Shown here piece by piece: positions 23,412 to 31,766 of a DNA stretch of 42,115 nucleotides. The DNA is from Syntrophomonas sp. UBA5314 (GTDB lineage: Bacteria > Bacillota > Syntrophomonadia > Syntrophomonadales > Syntrophomonadaceae): NCBI GenBank assembly GCA_002410325.1, contig DHRK01000007.1, positions 259,653 through 301,767 of the forward strand, written 5' to 3'. The notes below the pieces were generated by a model. It saw only the letters and a program-made list of their open reading frames with translations, did no database searches and was not told the origin of the DNA. The translations under genes and the position numbers were made by a program. Positions within the stretch are counted from its first letter, which is position 1; each line of letters begins with the position of its first letter.

Positions 23412-24443
23412 TTAACCGTCTATCACCTCCAATACATGAATTGAGCGGTCCAAAGCCAGGTTAAAAAATTCTTCTCCTACCTTTACAATAGGACGGGTGG
23501 GCTGAATTGTGTCCACAAAAACGACTGTGCCTTGCAACTGGTTGGACAATGTTACCTGGCTTCCGATTAAAAAGGGTGTCATTTTGCTGTAAAAGAACTT
23601 GCATATAGCGGGATTTAGCTTGCCAAATGATTCTTCCCAAATAATATCGGCGGCTGTAAATGGGGATCGTTTTTTGGAATATACTCTATCGGCAGTTATC
23701 GCGTCAAAAGCATCACAAACTGCAATTATGGCCGCATAGGGATTATTTCCGTAATTTGTGGCGCCGGTGGGATAACCGGAACCATCGGTGCGTTCATGAT
23801 GATATAGAACCGCCTGGGCAACTTCGGGGCTTACCCAACCCTGCTTCATGAGGACATCGTGCCCCAAGGTGCTGTGCTTCTTGATCTCCTCATATTCTTC
23901 ATCGGTTAAACGCTCCGGTTTATTTAGGATTTCATCCGAAATAAATACCTTTCCCAGGTCATGGAGCAACCCGCTTATACCCAGATCCCGGATTTGCTGC
24001 TCCTTTAGCTTCATCCACCGCCCCACCAGCATGGCCAGAATAGAGACATTAATGGCGTGGGTAAAGAGGTATTCATCCTTGCCCTTCATTACGCTTATGC
24101 CTTTGAAGACATTCAATTCATCAAGAACCTGGTTGAGCAGCGAGTCCACGGTTGAATTGACTTCCTGGGAATCGAGAGGCTGTCCCAGTTTGGTTTCCAT
24201 AAGAAAAGACTTAACCGCCAGCAGGGAATCGTCATAAACATCATCAAAGGATTTGGTGCTTCTTTTGACTTTTTTCTCTTCCGCAACGAATACTTCGATA
24301 ATGCCCCGCTTGGCGAAAGAATCTAAATGCTCCTGGTTAATAACCGTACCGGCCGGAAGTAAAAGCTGGGCATCGTCGGAAAATAGATTCTTGGCAAGTT
24401 CCACTCCCGGCTGCAAGCTATTTACCTTGATTTTAAGCATCAT
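23412..24443 (-). CDS. HD-GYP domain protein, probable cyclic-di-GMP phosphodiesterase
   Basis: A 343-residue cytoplasmic protein. The N-terminal 90 residues (LKIKVNSLQPGVELAKNLF, LLPAGTVI) are the DUF3391-like region often preceding HD-GYP domains. The HD-GYP core (about 110-300) has the metal ligands in HAINVS, LLHDLGKVFISDEILNKP, HSTLGHDVL and YHHERTDGSGYP. A C-terminal beta domain follows (VTLSNQLQGTVVFVD). The likely reaction is hydrolysis of cyclic-di-GMP. The ATG at 24,443 (with another directly after it) has AAGGAAG upstream; an ATG 48 bases earlier would put that site in the coding sequence. Stand-alone gene. Confidence 0.9.
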   Translation of the reverse strand: MMLKIKVNSLQPGVELAKNLFSDDAQLLLPAGTVINQEHLDSFAKRGIIEVFVAEEKKVKRSTKSFDDVYDDSLLAVKSFLMETKLGQPLDSQEVNSTVDSLLNQVLDELNVFKGISVMKGKDEYLFTHAINVSILAMLVGRWMKLKEQQIRDLGISGLLHDLGKVFISDEILNKPERLTDEEYEEIKKHSTLGHDVLMKQGWVSPEVAQAVLYHHERTDGSGYPTGATNYGNNPYAAIIAVCDAFDAITADRVYSKKRSPFTAADIIWEESFGKLNPAICKFFYSKMTPFLIGSQVTLSNQLQGTVVFVDTIQPTRPIVKVGEEFFNLALDRSIHVLEVIDG

Positions 24444-24524
24444 TTTCACTTCCTTGCGTATTTGTACAATAAATTCTGTAAAATACGGCAAAATCCTTGT
24501 AATTACCAGATAAAACTTGGCTGT

Positions 24525-25640
24525 TTAAAAGTTTTTTAGGCAATCCGGTTCATACAGGTTCATCACCTGGCAGTCCAGATGCTTGGCCTCCAATTCCTGT
24601 TCAAGCATTGATGACAGCATCCCAACCATGATCTGTTCACTTCCATGGTGCCCGGCGTCGATCAGGCATAACCCCAGGTCACGGGAAAGGCAGGCATCGT
24701 GGTATTTAACATCACCGGTAACCAGCACGTCCAGCCCTTCGGCGGCTATCGATTTAATAAATGATGCCCCCGAGCCGCTTACCACTGCAACCCGGTTTAT
24801 CGATTTTTCCAGGCCGCCCGCTACCTTAATTGAACTGAGCTTCAATACCTCCTTTACTCGCCCGGCCAAACCCTCTAGAGTAATTGTTTCGGGCAGACTG
24901 CCCTTTCGTCCCGGACTTATTAAACGCCCGGGATTGGCCAGCGGATAAAGGTCGTAGGCAACCTCCTGATAGGGATGAACCGCCAGCATTTTTTGCACCG
25001 TTTCTGAAATGGACCTCTGGTATACGATGGTTTCCAAGCGGTATTCAGCCACTTTTTCAAGCTGGTTAGGGCTGCCGATGTAAGGCTGGCTGCCCGGCAG
25101 GGGCTTGAAGGTACCTTGACCGGCAACGCCGAATGAACAGTGACTGTAAAGCCCGATATGCCCTGCTCCAGCTTGACCCAGTGCCTCGCGCACCACCTCT
25201 AGATGGCTTTCCGGCACGTATACGGTCAACTTGAAAAGAGATTCCCGGCGCCCGGAAGACAGGGGCGTTATATCTTCGAGTCCGATAAGTTCGGCCAGAT
25301 GCTGGTTTAAGCCCCGGGGAGCGCTGTCCAGGTTGGTGTGGGCCGAATAGACAGACATATTGGAATCGGCTAAAATTTTGATCAGGCTTCCGGTCGGAGT
25401 TCGATAGTCTATCGTCTTAAGCGGTGCAAAAAAGAGGGGGTGGTGGGTTACCAGGAGATCGGCCCCTATGCTTACGGCCTGTTTAATAATATCCGGGCTT
25501 GGATCGAGAGCAACGGCCAGTTTGGCTACCCGCTGCTCGCAGTCACCGATCTGAAGCCCGCAATTATCCCATTCTTCGGCCAGATACAGCGGGTAATGCT
25601 TCTCCAGGATGGCCATTATATCTTTAACTTTAGACTCCAT
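24525..25640 (-). CDS. Nif3-like dinuclear metal centre protein with inserted PII/CutA-like domain
   Basis: A 371-residue protein of the Nif3/YqfO (DUF34) family, which forms toroidal hexamers with two metal ions per subunit. It has been linked to GTP-cyclohydrolase-like or metal-insertion roles but lacks a settled function. Metal-binding motifs are at both ends: LLVTHHPLFF and YSAHTNLDSAP at the N-terminus, LVTGDVKYHDA and LIDAGHHGSEQIMV at the C-terminus. The insertion between about 130 and 235 (FKLTVYVPESHLEVVREAL ... YQEVAYDLYPL) is the CutA/PII-like domain of the long form. Its start overlaps the trmK stop by 11 bases, a gene order conserved in Firmicutes. Confidence 0.93.
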   Translation of the reverse strand: MESKVKDIMAILEKHYPLYLAEEWDNCGLQIGDCEQRVAKLAVALDPSPDIIKQAVSIGADLLVTHHPLFFAPLKTIDYRTPTGSLIKILADSNMSVYSAHTNLDSAPRGLNQHLAELIGLEDITPLSSGRRESLFKLTVYVPESHLEVVREALGQAGAGHIGLYSHCSFGVAGQGTFKPLPGSQPYIGSPNQLEKVAEYRLETIVYQRSISETVQKMLAVHPYQEVAYDLYPLANPGRLISPGRKGSLPETITLEGLAGRVKEVLKLSSIKVAGGLEKSINRVAVVSGSGASFIKSIAAEGLDVLVTGDVKYHDACLSRDLGLCLIDAGHHGSEQIMVGMLSSMLEQELEAKHLDCQVMNLYEPDCLKNF

Positions 25641-26331
25641 TTAGTATGTCCTCCAGTTTATGCAACTTCATCTGAACTGCGGCAAGCTCCTCCTGTCGAT
25701 TAGTCTGGCTCAATCCATCCCTAATCTTGCGGTATTTCTTAAGCCATTCCAGCAAATAGTCCCGATTTCCTGCCGGGCCAGAGGCCAGAACCAGTGGTCC
25801 GATGTCAGCTTCCAGGGGGCTCAACCGGTAAGGAGTGTTTCCGGGAGCGGCCTTTATCACCGCAAAAAAGCGAGAATCTTCTCGGATTACCTGTTCGGTC
25901 CTGATGGGCCATCCCCTTTCCGCCAGGGTATTGCGCAACACCCAGGCGCGGCTCATCGGCTGCATGATATATTGCCTGAAAGATTCGGCCTTTTTCCAGT
26001 CGCTGCACAAAATACCGGCAATCGCGTCCCCGCCCAATCCGGCAATAATTATCATATCTGCCTCCCCTGGTCGAAGCGGCTGCAGCCCGTCACCCTGACG
26101 GAGATCTATTAACCGCGCCCCGGGACTGACTTGGGCAGCCTGTTGGGCCCGTTCATAAGGTCCCCTGGCAATATCGGTGACGATGACCTTGGGGGCCAGC
26201 TTCTGTTCAACTAAAAAGATCGCCAGTTGGGCGTGATCGGCGCCTATATCAGCACATATCTGACCCGGCTGAACCAACCGGCTGATGGCGTACAAACGCG
26301 GGCTCAATTTGATGCCGGGCTCTCTATCCAA
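25630..26331 (-). CDS. trmK: tRNA (adenine-22-N1)-methyltransferase
   Basis: A 233-residue SAM-dependent methyltransferase that modifies A22 in bacterial tRNAs. Motif I is ADIGADHAQLAIFLV, where the D-I-G-x-D-H-x-x-L signature is typical of TrmK (YqfN). It is followed by the motif II acidic loop (VTDIARGPYERAQQ), LRQGDGLQPL and the N-x-G-like MIIIAGLGGDAI. The C-terminal part is a helical coiled region. The start is TTG with AAAGGAG about nine bases upstream. It overlaps the Nif3-like gene by 11 bases, and the pair forms an operon, as in many Firmicutes. Confidence 0.93.
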   Translation of the reverse strand: MDREPGIKLSPRLYAISRLVQPGQICADIGADHAQLAIFLVEQKLAPKVIVTDIARGPYERAQQAAQVSPGARLIDLRQGDGLQPLRPGEADMIIIAGLGGDAIAGILCSDWKKAESFRQYIMQPMSRAWVLRNTLAERGWPIRTEQVIREDSRFFAVIKAAPGNTPYRLSPLEADIGPLVLASGPAGNRDYLLEWLKKYRKIRDGLSQTNRQEELAAVQMKLHKLEDILNGV

Positions 26332-26428
26332 GCAATCGGCTCCTTTACAGGGTTTTCCGCCCTATATTATTATCGGCATAATTAAAGAAAACCTGCGTAT
26401 TTTTATGGAAAAATCTAAAAATAATTAA

Positions 26429-26456
26429 AAGTCCTGACCTTTTGAGGTCAGGACTT
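26429..26456. terminator. Rho-independent terminator after the trpB2-type gene
   Basis: AAGTCCTGACCT-TTTG-AGGTCAGGACTT is a perfect 12-bp stem. On the minus strand it is followed by TTAATTATTTTT and lies 34 bases after the trpB stop. On the plus strand it could also stop read-through. Confidence 0.85.
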
Positions 26457-26489
26457 CTATTGCGCGGCTTTTCATTTCTTTCAAAGGCT

Positions 26490-27854
26490 TTACTTTATCA
26501 GCGGCAAGGTGGCCAGGCTCTTTTTCATTTCCTCTTCGGAGAACTCGATGTTTTCCGTTTCCCCGGACAGGAACCGGTCGTAGGAGCCCAGGTCCAGGAG
26601 ACCGTGTCCGCTCAGGTTAAACACTATGGTTTTGCCAACGCCCTCTTCCTTGCCCTTTATGGCCTCGTCTATGGCCACCCGGATGGCATGGGCGGATTCC
26701 GGAGCCGGAATGATCGACTCGGTCTGGGCAAAGAGCATGGCCGCTTCAAAGGTATCATTCTGCATAACCGCCACCGCTTCCAGCAGGCCGTCGTGGTAGA
26801 GCTGGCTGACCAGCGGCGAATCCCCATGGTAGCGGAGCCCTCCGGCATGGATGCCGGACGGGACGAAGTCATGGCCCAGGGTGTACATCATGGCTACCGG
26901 CGCAAATCCCACATTGTCGCCGTAGTCGTAGGCAAAGACGCCTTTGGTCAAAGTCGGACAGGCGGCCGGTTCCACCGCTATCAGGCGGATATTCTTCCCG
27001 GCCAGCTTGTCGGGAATAAAGGGGAAGGCAATGCCGGCCAGGTTGCTGCCGCCTCCGCAGCATCCGATAACGATATCCGGGTAATCATCCACCATCTCCA
27101 GGGCGGTCTTTACTTCCTGCCCTATTACCGACTGGTGCAGGCAGACGTGGTTCAAAACGCTGCCCAGGGAGTAATGGGTGTCTTCCCGGCTGGCCGCATC
27201 CTCCACCGCTTCGCTGATGGCCATGGCCAGGCTTCCCGGGGTGTCCGGATCGCGGGCCAGGGCGGTGCGCCCCGCTTCAGTCAGGGGGCTGGGGCTCGGT
27301 ATGCACTTGGCGCCATAAACCTCCATAGCCGAACGGCGATAGGGCTTCTGATAATAACTGACTTTAACCATGTAGACCATTATTTCCAGGCCGAAGATCT
27401 TGCCTGCCAGTGATAGGGCAGTGCCCCACTGGCCGGCGCCGGTCTCGGTGGTCAAGCGTTTGATTCCCTGCGCCTGGTTAAAGAAGGCCTGGGGCAGCGC
27501 CGAGTTTAACTTATGGCTTCCTACCGGGCTGGCCCCTTCGTATTTATAATAAATGCGGCACGGCGTGTCGAGGGCCTTTTCCAGGTTGCGAGCCCGGATC
27601 AAAGGGGTGCACCGGTACTGTTTGTAAATATCGCGCACCTCTTTAGGGATTTCGATATAGCGCTCCTGGGAAACCTCCTGCATGATCAACTCCATAGCAA
27701 ACAGAGGAGCTAGATCGTCCGGCCCCATCGGCTGTAAAGTAGCCGGATGCAGGGGCGGCTGCAAGGGATTGGGCATATCGGCTTGCACATTGTACCAGAA
27801 TTTCGGAATTTTATCATCAGGCAGGACAATTTTGGTGAACTCTTCTCTACTCAT
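26490..27854 (-). CDS. trpB: Tryptophan synthase beta chain-like PLP enzyme (TrpB2 type)
   Basis: A 454-residue fold-type II PLP enzyme. It has the longer N-terminus of TrpB2 (LPDDKIPKFWYNVQADMP, RPT-like TPLIRARNLEKAL), the Schiff-base Lys in GSHKLNSAL, the catalytic Glu in TETGAGQWGTALS, and the phosphate-binding loop CCGGGSNLAG. TrpB2 enzymes make tryptophan from indole and serine and often stand alone, without TrpA. Here no trpA or other trp gene is in the window. The ribosome binding site AGGAG lies before the ATG. It is divergent from the thiamin uptake operon and ends at a strong terminator. Confidence 0.93.
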   Translation of the reverse strand: MSREEFTKIVLPDDKIPKFWYNVQADMPNPLQPPLHPATLQPMGPDDLAPLFAMELIMQEVSQERYIEIPKEVRDIYKQYRCTPLIRARNLEKALDTPCRIYYKYEGASPVGSHKLNSALPQAFFNQAQGIKRLTTETGAGQWGTALSLAGKIFGLEIMVYMVKVSYYQKPYRRSAMEVYGAKCIPSPSPLTEAGRTALARDPDTPGSLAMAISEAVEDAASREDTHYSLGSVLNHVCLHQSVIGQEVKTALEMVDDYPDIVIGCCGGGSNLAGIAFPFIPDKLAGKNIRLIAVEPAACPTLTKGVFAYDYGDNVGFAPVAMMYTLGHDFVPSGIHAGGLRYHGDSPLVSQLYHDGLLEAVAVMQNDTFEAAMLFAQTESIIPAPESAHAIRVAIDEAIKGKEEGVGKTIVFNLSGHGLLDLGSYDRFLSGETENIEFSEEEMKKSLATLPLIK

Positions 27855-27896
27855 CTCAACTGGTCTCCTCTCTACTATTAAAATAATAACAGATAG

Positions 27897-27940
27897 ATTT
27901 TAGCACATAAAATCAGCCTCAAACAAGCACGCGCTAAAAT
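27897..27940 (-). promoter_or_regulatory. Candidate promoter and inverted repeat upstream of trpB
   Basis: On the minus strand TTGTTT (27,921-27,926), an 18-base spacer and TAAAAT (27,897-27,902) form a plausible sigma-A promoter. An 8-bp inverted repeat, ATTTTAGC (27,897-27,904) and GCTAAAAT (27,933-27,940), brackets it, so a repressor site is possible. The leader is only about 35 bases, too short for a T-box. Confidence 0.45.
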
Positions 27941-27961
27941 TTATCGTATTTTCTGCCCCGC

Positions 27962-27990
27962 TTGACAAGACCCCGGCAAAGTCAAATAAT
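27962..27990 (+). promoter_or_regulatory. Sigma-A promoter of the thiamin uptake operon
   Basis: TTGACA (27,962-27,967), a 17-base spacer and AATAAT (27,985-27,990) lie 13 bases upstream of the TPP aptamer, so transcription would begin just before it. Confidence 0.75.
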
Positions 27991-28002
27991 AATAGCATAA
28001 AA

Positions 28003-28090
28003 AGGGGAGCTGGTTCCTACCGGCTGAGAGTGGACTTTCGTGATGTCCTTACCCTTGAACCTGATCTGGGTAATGCCAGCGTAGGGAGTA
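28003..28090 (+). ncRNA. TPP riboswitch (THI box), plus strand
   Basis: The conserved elements occur in order: GGGGAGC, CGGCTGAGAG, the variable P3 arm, ACCCTTGAACCTGATCTGGG, TAATGCCAGCG and TAGGGAG. It precedes the thiamine-binding protein and ABC permease genes and is followed by a terminator hairpin, so thiamin pyrophosphate should shut the uptake operon off. Confidence 0.97.
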
Positions 28091-28113
28091 TAAATCTTTT
28101 AGCTTACTCTCTC

Positions 28114-28140
28114 GCTGCCCAGTACCCGGGGCGGTTTTTT
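28114..28140 (+). terminator. TPP-riboswitch terminator (plus strand)
   Basis: GCTGCCC and GGGCGGT pair (7 bp with G-T pairs) around AGTACCCG, followed by a T-run. The 3' end of the aptamer (GGGAGTA) can pair instead with TACTCTC just before the stem, a likely antiterminator. The first gene's ribosome binding site follows directly. Confidence 0.75.
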
Positions 28141-28163
28141 ATTTGCAAAGGAGGCTGCCAAGT

Positions 28164-28451
28164 ATGGCTGAAACGCACTTAAGCCTGCAGGTTTTGCCGG
28201 TGGTACCCGAAGCCAGCGTATATCCGGTTGTCGACCTGGTGATCGACCTTATCCGCCGTTCCGGGTTGCCCTATATCGTCGGACCCATGGAAACAAGCAT
28301 CGAAGGCGATTTGGACCAGTTGCTCAACCTGGTCCAAGAGGCGCAGCACATCTGCGTCGCTGCCGGCGCCAGCCGGGTTGTTTCCATAGTTAAGATCGAC
28401 TATAAGCCAGCGGGGGTCAGCTTTGATGAGAAACTGGAGCAATACCGCTAA
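28164..28451 (+). CDS. Thiamine/HMP-binding protein, MTH1187/YkoF-like (DUF77)
   Basis: A 95-residue small ferredoxin-like protein of the thiamine-binding DUF77 family: LSLQVLPVVPEASVYPVVD, GLPYIVGPMETSIEGDLDQL and RVVSIVKIDYK are its strand-helix-strand landmarks. YkoF and relatives bind thiamin or its pyrimidine (HMP) in the cytoplasm and accompany uptake systems. The ATG at 28,164 with AAAGGAGG nine bases upstream is preferred to an earlier in-frame start inside the terminator region. It is the first gene after the TPP riboswitch, and its end overlaps the permease gene by about 26 bases, so translation is coupled. Confidence 0.9.
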   Translation: MAETHLSLQVLPVVPEASVYPVVDLVIDLIRRSGLPYIVGPMETSIEGDLDQLLNLVQEAQHICVAAGASRVVSIVKIDYKPAGVSFDEKLEQYR

Positions 28452-29205
28452 TATCTGGCCCGCTGCCGGCCTGTTGCTGTTCCTGGGGATTTGGGAGGCG
28501 GGAGTAAGGCTCTTTGCCCTGCCGGGCTGGCTGCTGCCCTCTCCCAGCGCAGTTTTTTCCAGCCTGTTAAACAACTTTTCCCTGATCGCCGCTCATTCGG
28601 CCTACACGCTGCTGGAAGCCGGTATCGGCTATACCGTCAGTGTGGTTCTGGCCGTTTTTTTAGCCTTGATCTTTGCGCTGTCTCCCCTGATCAAAAAAAT
28701 TCTTTATCCCTTGTTGATCCTTTCCCAGACTATCCCCCTGATCGTCTTGGCGGTGCTCTTCACCATCTGGTTTGGCTGGGGGCTCCTGCCCAAGATTCTG
28801 GTAGTCGTTTTGGTGTGTTTTTTCCCCATCGCGCTGAGTTTGATGAATGCCATCAGCAATGTAGACCTGGATTTGATAAGCCTTTTCAAATCCATGGGCG
28901 CAGGCCCCCTGGCTATTTTCCGCATGGTGGAACTGCCCCTGGCCATGCCCGGCCTTTTCTCCGGGCTGCGCATTGCGGCCACCTACAGCATTATGGCAGC
29001 GGTGATCGGGGAATGGATGGGGGCCCAGCACGGACTCGGCTATTATATGATCCTGCAGCAGAAGAGCTTTGCCATTGATCGAGTTCTAGCGGCAGTTCTG
29101 GTTATCTGCCTGCTCAGCCTGCTCATGGTAAAACTGGTGGATATGCTGGAATACCTGTGCATCCCCTGGAACCGGGAACAGGTCCGCGCGGATTATCAAG
29201 CGTAA
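28426..29205 (+). CDS. thiX: ABC transporter permease for a thiamin precursor (ThiX-like)
   Basis: A 259-residue inner-membrane permease of the SsuC/TauC/ThiX type with about six membrane segments (first near residues 11-30). It carries the family's ATPase-contact loop near SLFKSMGAGPLAIFRMVELPLAMPGLFSGLRIAATYS (E-x3-G motif region) and the following GEWMGAQHGLGY. It should move a pyrimidine precursor (HMP or its formylamino derivative) together with the binding protein and ATPase downstream. The ATG at 28,426 is preferred, with a TTG directly before it also possible. It overlaps the upstream gene. The thiamin role comes from the TPP riboswitch and neighbours, not from the permease itself. 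Confidence 0.9.
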   Translation: MRNWSNTANIWPAAGLLLFLGIWEAGVRLFALPGWLLPSPSAVFSSLLNNFSLIAAHSAYTLLEAGIGYTVSVVLAVFLALIFALSPLIKKILYPLLILSQTIPLIVLAVLFTIWFGWGLLPKILVVVLVCFFPIALSLMNAISNVDLDLISLFKSMGAGPLAIFRMVELPLAMPGLFSGLRIAATYSIMAAVIGEWMGAQHGLGYYMILQQKSFAIDRVLAAVLVICLLSLLMVKLVDMLEYLCIPWNREQVRADYQA

Positions 29206-29247
29206 AATTGATTCATAATATAAACAGTTTGCGAGGAGTGGTTTTGC

Positions 29248-30240
29248 ATGAAGAAAAAATTAGCGCTGGTTTTTATCGGTTTATTCTTAGTCAGCCTGGC
29301 CGGATGCCGCAGTCAGGCCCCCGCCCCGCCGGGCAACCCGCCCCAAAAGATCAAAGTGCTTTTAGACTGGGTGCCCAACACCAACCATGCCGGGCTCTAT
29401 ATTGCCAGAGACCAGGGTTACTACGCTGAAGAAGGTCTGGAAGTGGAGATAATGCAGCCGCCGGAAGGCGGCGCCGCCCAGCTGATTGCCAGCGAACAGG
29501 CCGATTTCGCGGTCAGCTACCAGGAAGAAGTCACCATGGCCAGAGCACAAAACCTGCCCCTTCTGGCTATTGCGGCAGTCATCCAGCACAACAGTTCCGG
29601 GTTTGCCTCACCCCAGAGCAAGAATATCCAAACCCCGCTTGACTTCCAGGGAAAAACCTACGGCGGCTGGGGCTCTCCATCGGAAACCGCCATGCTCAAA
29701 GCCTTGATGAAAAAATACGGCGGTGATGTGAACCGGATCAATATTGTCAATATCGGCACGGCTGACTTTTTTACCAGCGTACAGCGGGATGTTGATTTCT
29801 CCTGGATCTTTTACGGCTGGACCGGAATCGAGGCTGAGCAAAAAGGGCTGAAGCTCAATTTCATCCCCCTGGATAAAGAGGACCCGGCTTTTGACTTCTA
29901 TACCCCGGTCATCATCACCAATGAAAAAACCGCCGCTTCTTCCCCGCAAATGGTGGAGCGCTTCATGAAAGCCACCTCGCGCGGCTACCTTTTTGCCGTT
30001 AACAATCCCGACGCGGCTGCCGATATTATGGTGAAGGCGGTTCCGGAATTGAATGCCGGTCTGGTAAACGCCAGTCTGCGCTACCTGGCGCCCCGCTTCC
30101 AGGCCGACGCGGCGCGCTGGGGTGAAATGAAGCAATCCACCTGGGACGCCTATACCGCATTTCTGGTGGAAAACGGCCTGCTGGCACAGGCTATAGATTC
30201 CGAAAAAGCTTTCACCAATCGTTTTCTGCCCGCGCTATAA
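29248..30240 (+). CDS. thiY: NMT1/THI5-like substrate-binding lipoprotein (ThiY-like)
   Basis: A 330-residue solute-binding protein anchored as a lipoprotein: a basic start, a hydrophobic core and the lipobox LAGC (Cys23) are visible. The mature part is the NMT1/THI5 fold: KVLLDWVPNTNHAGLYIARDQGYYAEEGL, then GGAAQLIASEQADFAVSYQE and YGGWGSPSETAMLKALM, as in pyrimidine-precursor binding proteins (ThiY). It captures HMP or formylaminopyrimidine outside the membrane. GAGGAG lies before the ATG, 42 bases after the permease gene. A hairpin at 30,256-30,280 follows. Confidence 0.93.
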   Translation: MKKKLALVFIGLFLVSLAGCRSQAPAPPGNPPQKIKVLLDWVPNTNHAGLYIARDQGYYAEEGLEVEIMQPPEGGAAQLIASEQADFAVSYQEEVTMARAQNLPLLAIAAVIQHNSSGFASPQSKNIQTPLDFQGKTYGGWGSPSETAMLKALMKKYGGDVNRINIVNIGTADFFTSVQRDVDFSWIFYGWTGIEAEQKGLKLNFIPLDKEDPAFDFYTPVIITNEKTAASSPQMVERFMKATSRGYLFAVNNPDAAADIMVKAVPELNAGLVNASLRYLAPRFQADAARWGEMKQSTWDAYTAFLVENGLLAQAIDSEKAFTNRFLPAL

Positions 30241-30255
30241 ACATAGAAAAGCACT

Positions 30256-30296
30256 GGCCAGCCCTGATTGGGGGCGGCCTTCCTTTGTAGTATAAT
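30256..30296 (+). promoter_or_regulatory. Terminator-like hairpin and promoter between thiY and the MFS gene
   Basis: GGCC-A-GCCC and GGGGC-GGCC form a stem followed by TTCCTTT, a weak terminator after thiY. Overlapping it, TTGGGG (30,268-30,273), a 17-base spacer and TATAAT (30,291-30,296) make a good promoter 34 bases before the MFS start. The MFS gene may thus have its own transcript inside the thi operon. Confidence 0.55.
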
Positions 30297-30329
30297 AGGA
30301 GAAATTGTTAATGCACAGGAGATGCAAAA

Positions 30330-31739
30330 ATGGCGGAAAAACCGGGCTCTTTAGAAAAATACGCGCTGGCGGCAGTGATGAGCACCTCGTTTATGGTTAC
30401 CTTTATGGGCAGTTCGATCAATCTGGCCCTGCCCTCGATCGGCGCCGAATTTCACGCCAGTGCCATTATGAGCAGCTGGGTTATAACCGGTTATATATTA
30501 TCTACGGCCGCCCTTTTGCTGCCCTTCGGCCACCTGGCTGATATCATCGGCCGGCGCAAAATTTACCTCCTGGGCACATCCAGTTTTGCCGTCATCACTA
30601 TCGCTGCAACCCTATCCCACTCCATCGTACCCTTTTTAATCTGGCGTATTTTACAGGGAACCGCGGCGGCTCTGATCTTCGGCACCGGCATGGCCATCCT
30701 GACCTCGGTTTACCCGCCCCAAAAACGGGGGCAGGCCCTGGGCTACTCTACGGCCGTAACCTATCTGGGCCTTTCGGTGGGGCCGGTGCTGGGCGGAATA
30801 ATGAACCAGAATTTAGGCTGGAGAAGTATATTTTACCTCACTGCCTGTATTGGCATATTCGCGGCCCTGATCATTTGGAAGCGGCTTAAGGGAGAATGGG
30901 CCGGGGCCGGCAGCGAGCGTTTCGACCGCCTGGGAAGCCTTTTTTACGCGCTGGGCCTGAGCATACTGCTTTATGGATTGTCCTCCCTGGCCAACGTCTC
31001 CTGGGCTAAATTTGCCGCAGCTGGAGGGCTGCTTCTTTTACTGGTGTTTATCGCATTTGAATTGAAGGTCGAGCATCCTATTTTACAGGCTTCTCTATTC
31101 AGGCACAACCAGGCTTTCACCTTTTCCAACCTGGCCGCTTTAATCAATTACAGCGCCACCTTTGCGATAAGCTTTTTGCTATCCCTTTACCTGCAATTAG
31201 TGGTCGGCTACAATTCGGGGCAGGCCGGACTTATACTCCTGGTGCAGCCGGTAATTATGGCCGTCTTTTCTCCCCTGTCCGGCTCTCTGTCCGACCGGAT
31301 CGAACCCCGCCTGGTGGCATCCCTCGGCATGGGTTTGAGCACTCTGGGCCTTTTCGGACTGACTTTCGTTTCCGCTAATACCCATATCGGTCTTATTATG
31401 TCCCTGCAGGTGCTAAGCGGATTAGGCTTTGCCCTCTTCTCCTCCCCCAATACCAATGCGGTTATGAGTTCAGTGAAACCCCGTTTTTATGGCATCGCCT
31501 CATCCACTCTGGGCACCATGCGCCTGGTCGGGCAGGCTTTGAGTATGGCGGTAGTGACCATGGTAATCGCCATTTACATCGGTCATGCCTCTTTCAACGC
31601 CTCCAATGCGCCGGCGGTTCTATCCAGCATGCATACTTCTTTCCGGGTGTTTACCGTCCTGTGCGTTCTGGGGGTTTTGGCCTCACTGGCCCGCGGTCAG
31701 GTACGTCCCACTCCGGCGGAAAAGCAGCCTGCCAGTTGA
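30330..31739 (+). CDS. MFS transporter, DHA2 (14-helix, drug:proton antiporter) type
   Basis: A 469-residue membrane transporter. The N-terminal half has the DHA2 signatures: STSFMVTFMGSSINLALPSIG (the motif D1-like region), WVITGYILSTAALLLPFGHLADIIGRRKIYL (motif A, G-x-L-A-D-x-x-G-R-R-K), LIWRILQGTAAALIFG (motif B) and YLGLSVGPVLGGIM (motif C, typical of antiporters). About 13-14 hydrophobic segments. It is usually an exporter of drugs or metabolites. It sits between the binding-protein and ATPase genes of the thiamin ABC transporter, which is unusual; it may export or import a thiamin-related compound or be an insertion. AGGAGA lies before the ATG. Confidence 0.92.
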   Translation: MAEKPGSLEKYALAAVMSTSFMVTFMGSSINLALPSIGAEFHASAIMSSWVITGYILSTAALLLPFGHLADIIGRRKIYLLGTSSFAVITIAATLSHSIVPFLIWRILQGTAAALIFGTGMAILTSVYPPQKRGQALGYSTAVTYLGLSVGPVLGGIMNQNLGWRSIFYLTACIGIFAALIIWKRLKGEWAGAGSERFDRLGSLFYALGLSILLYGLSSLANVSWAKFAAAGGLLLLLVFIAFELKVEHPILQASLFRHNQAFTFSNLAALINYSATFAISFLLSLYLQLVVGYNSGQAGLILLVQPVIMAVFSPLSGSLSDRIEPRLVASLGMGLSTLGLFGLTFVSANTHIGLIMSLQVLSGLGFALFSSPNTNAVMSSVKPRFYGIASSTLGTMRLVGQALSMAVVTMVIAIYIGHASFNASNAPAVLSSMHTSFRVFTVLCVLGVLASLARGQVRPTPAEKQPAS

Positions 31740-31766
31740 TTATTGCTCATTTAAGGAGGCGATCCG

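Noticed and set aside
26442..27413. A long plus-strand reading frame opposite trpB
   Set aside because: Antisense shadow of a high-GC gene with full TrpB motifs on the minus strand.
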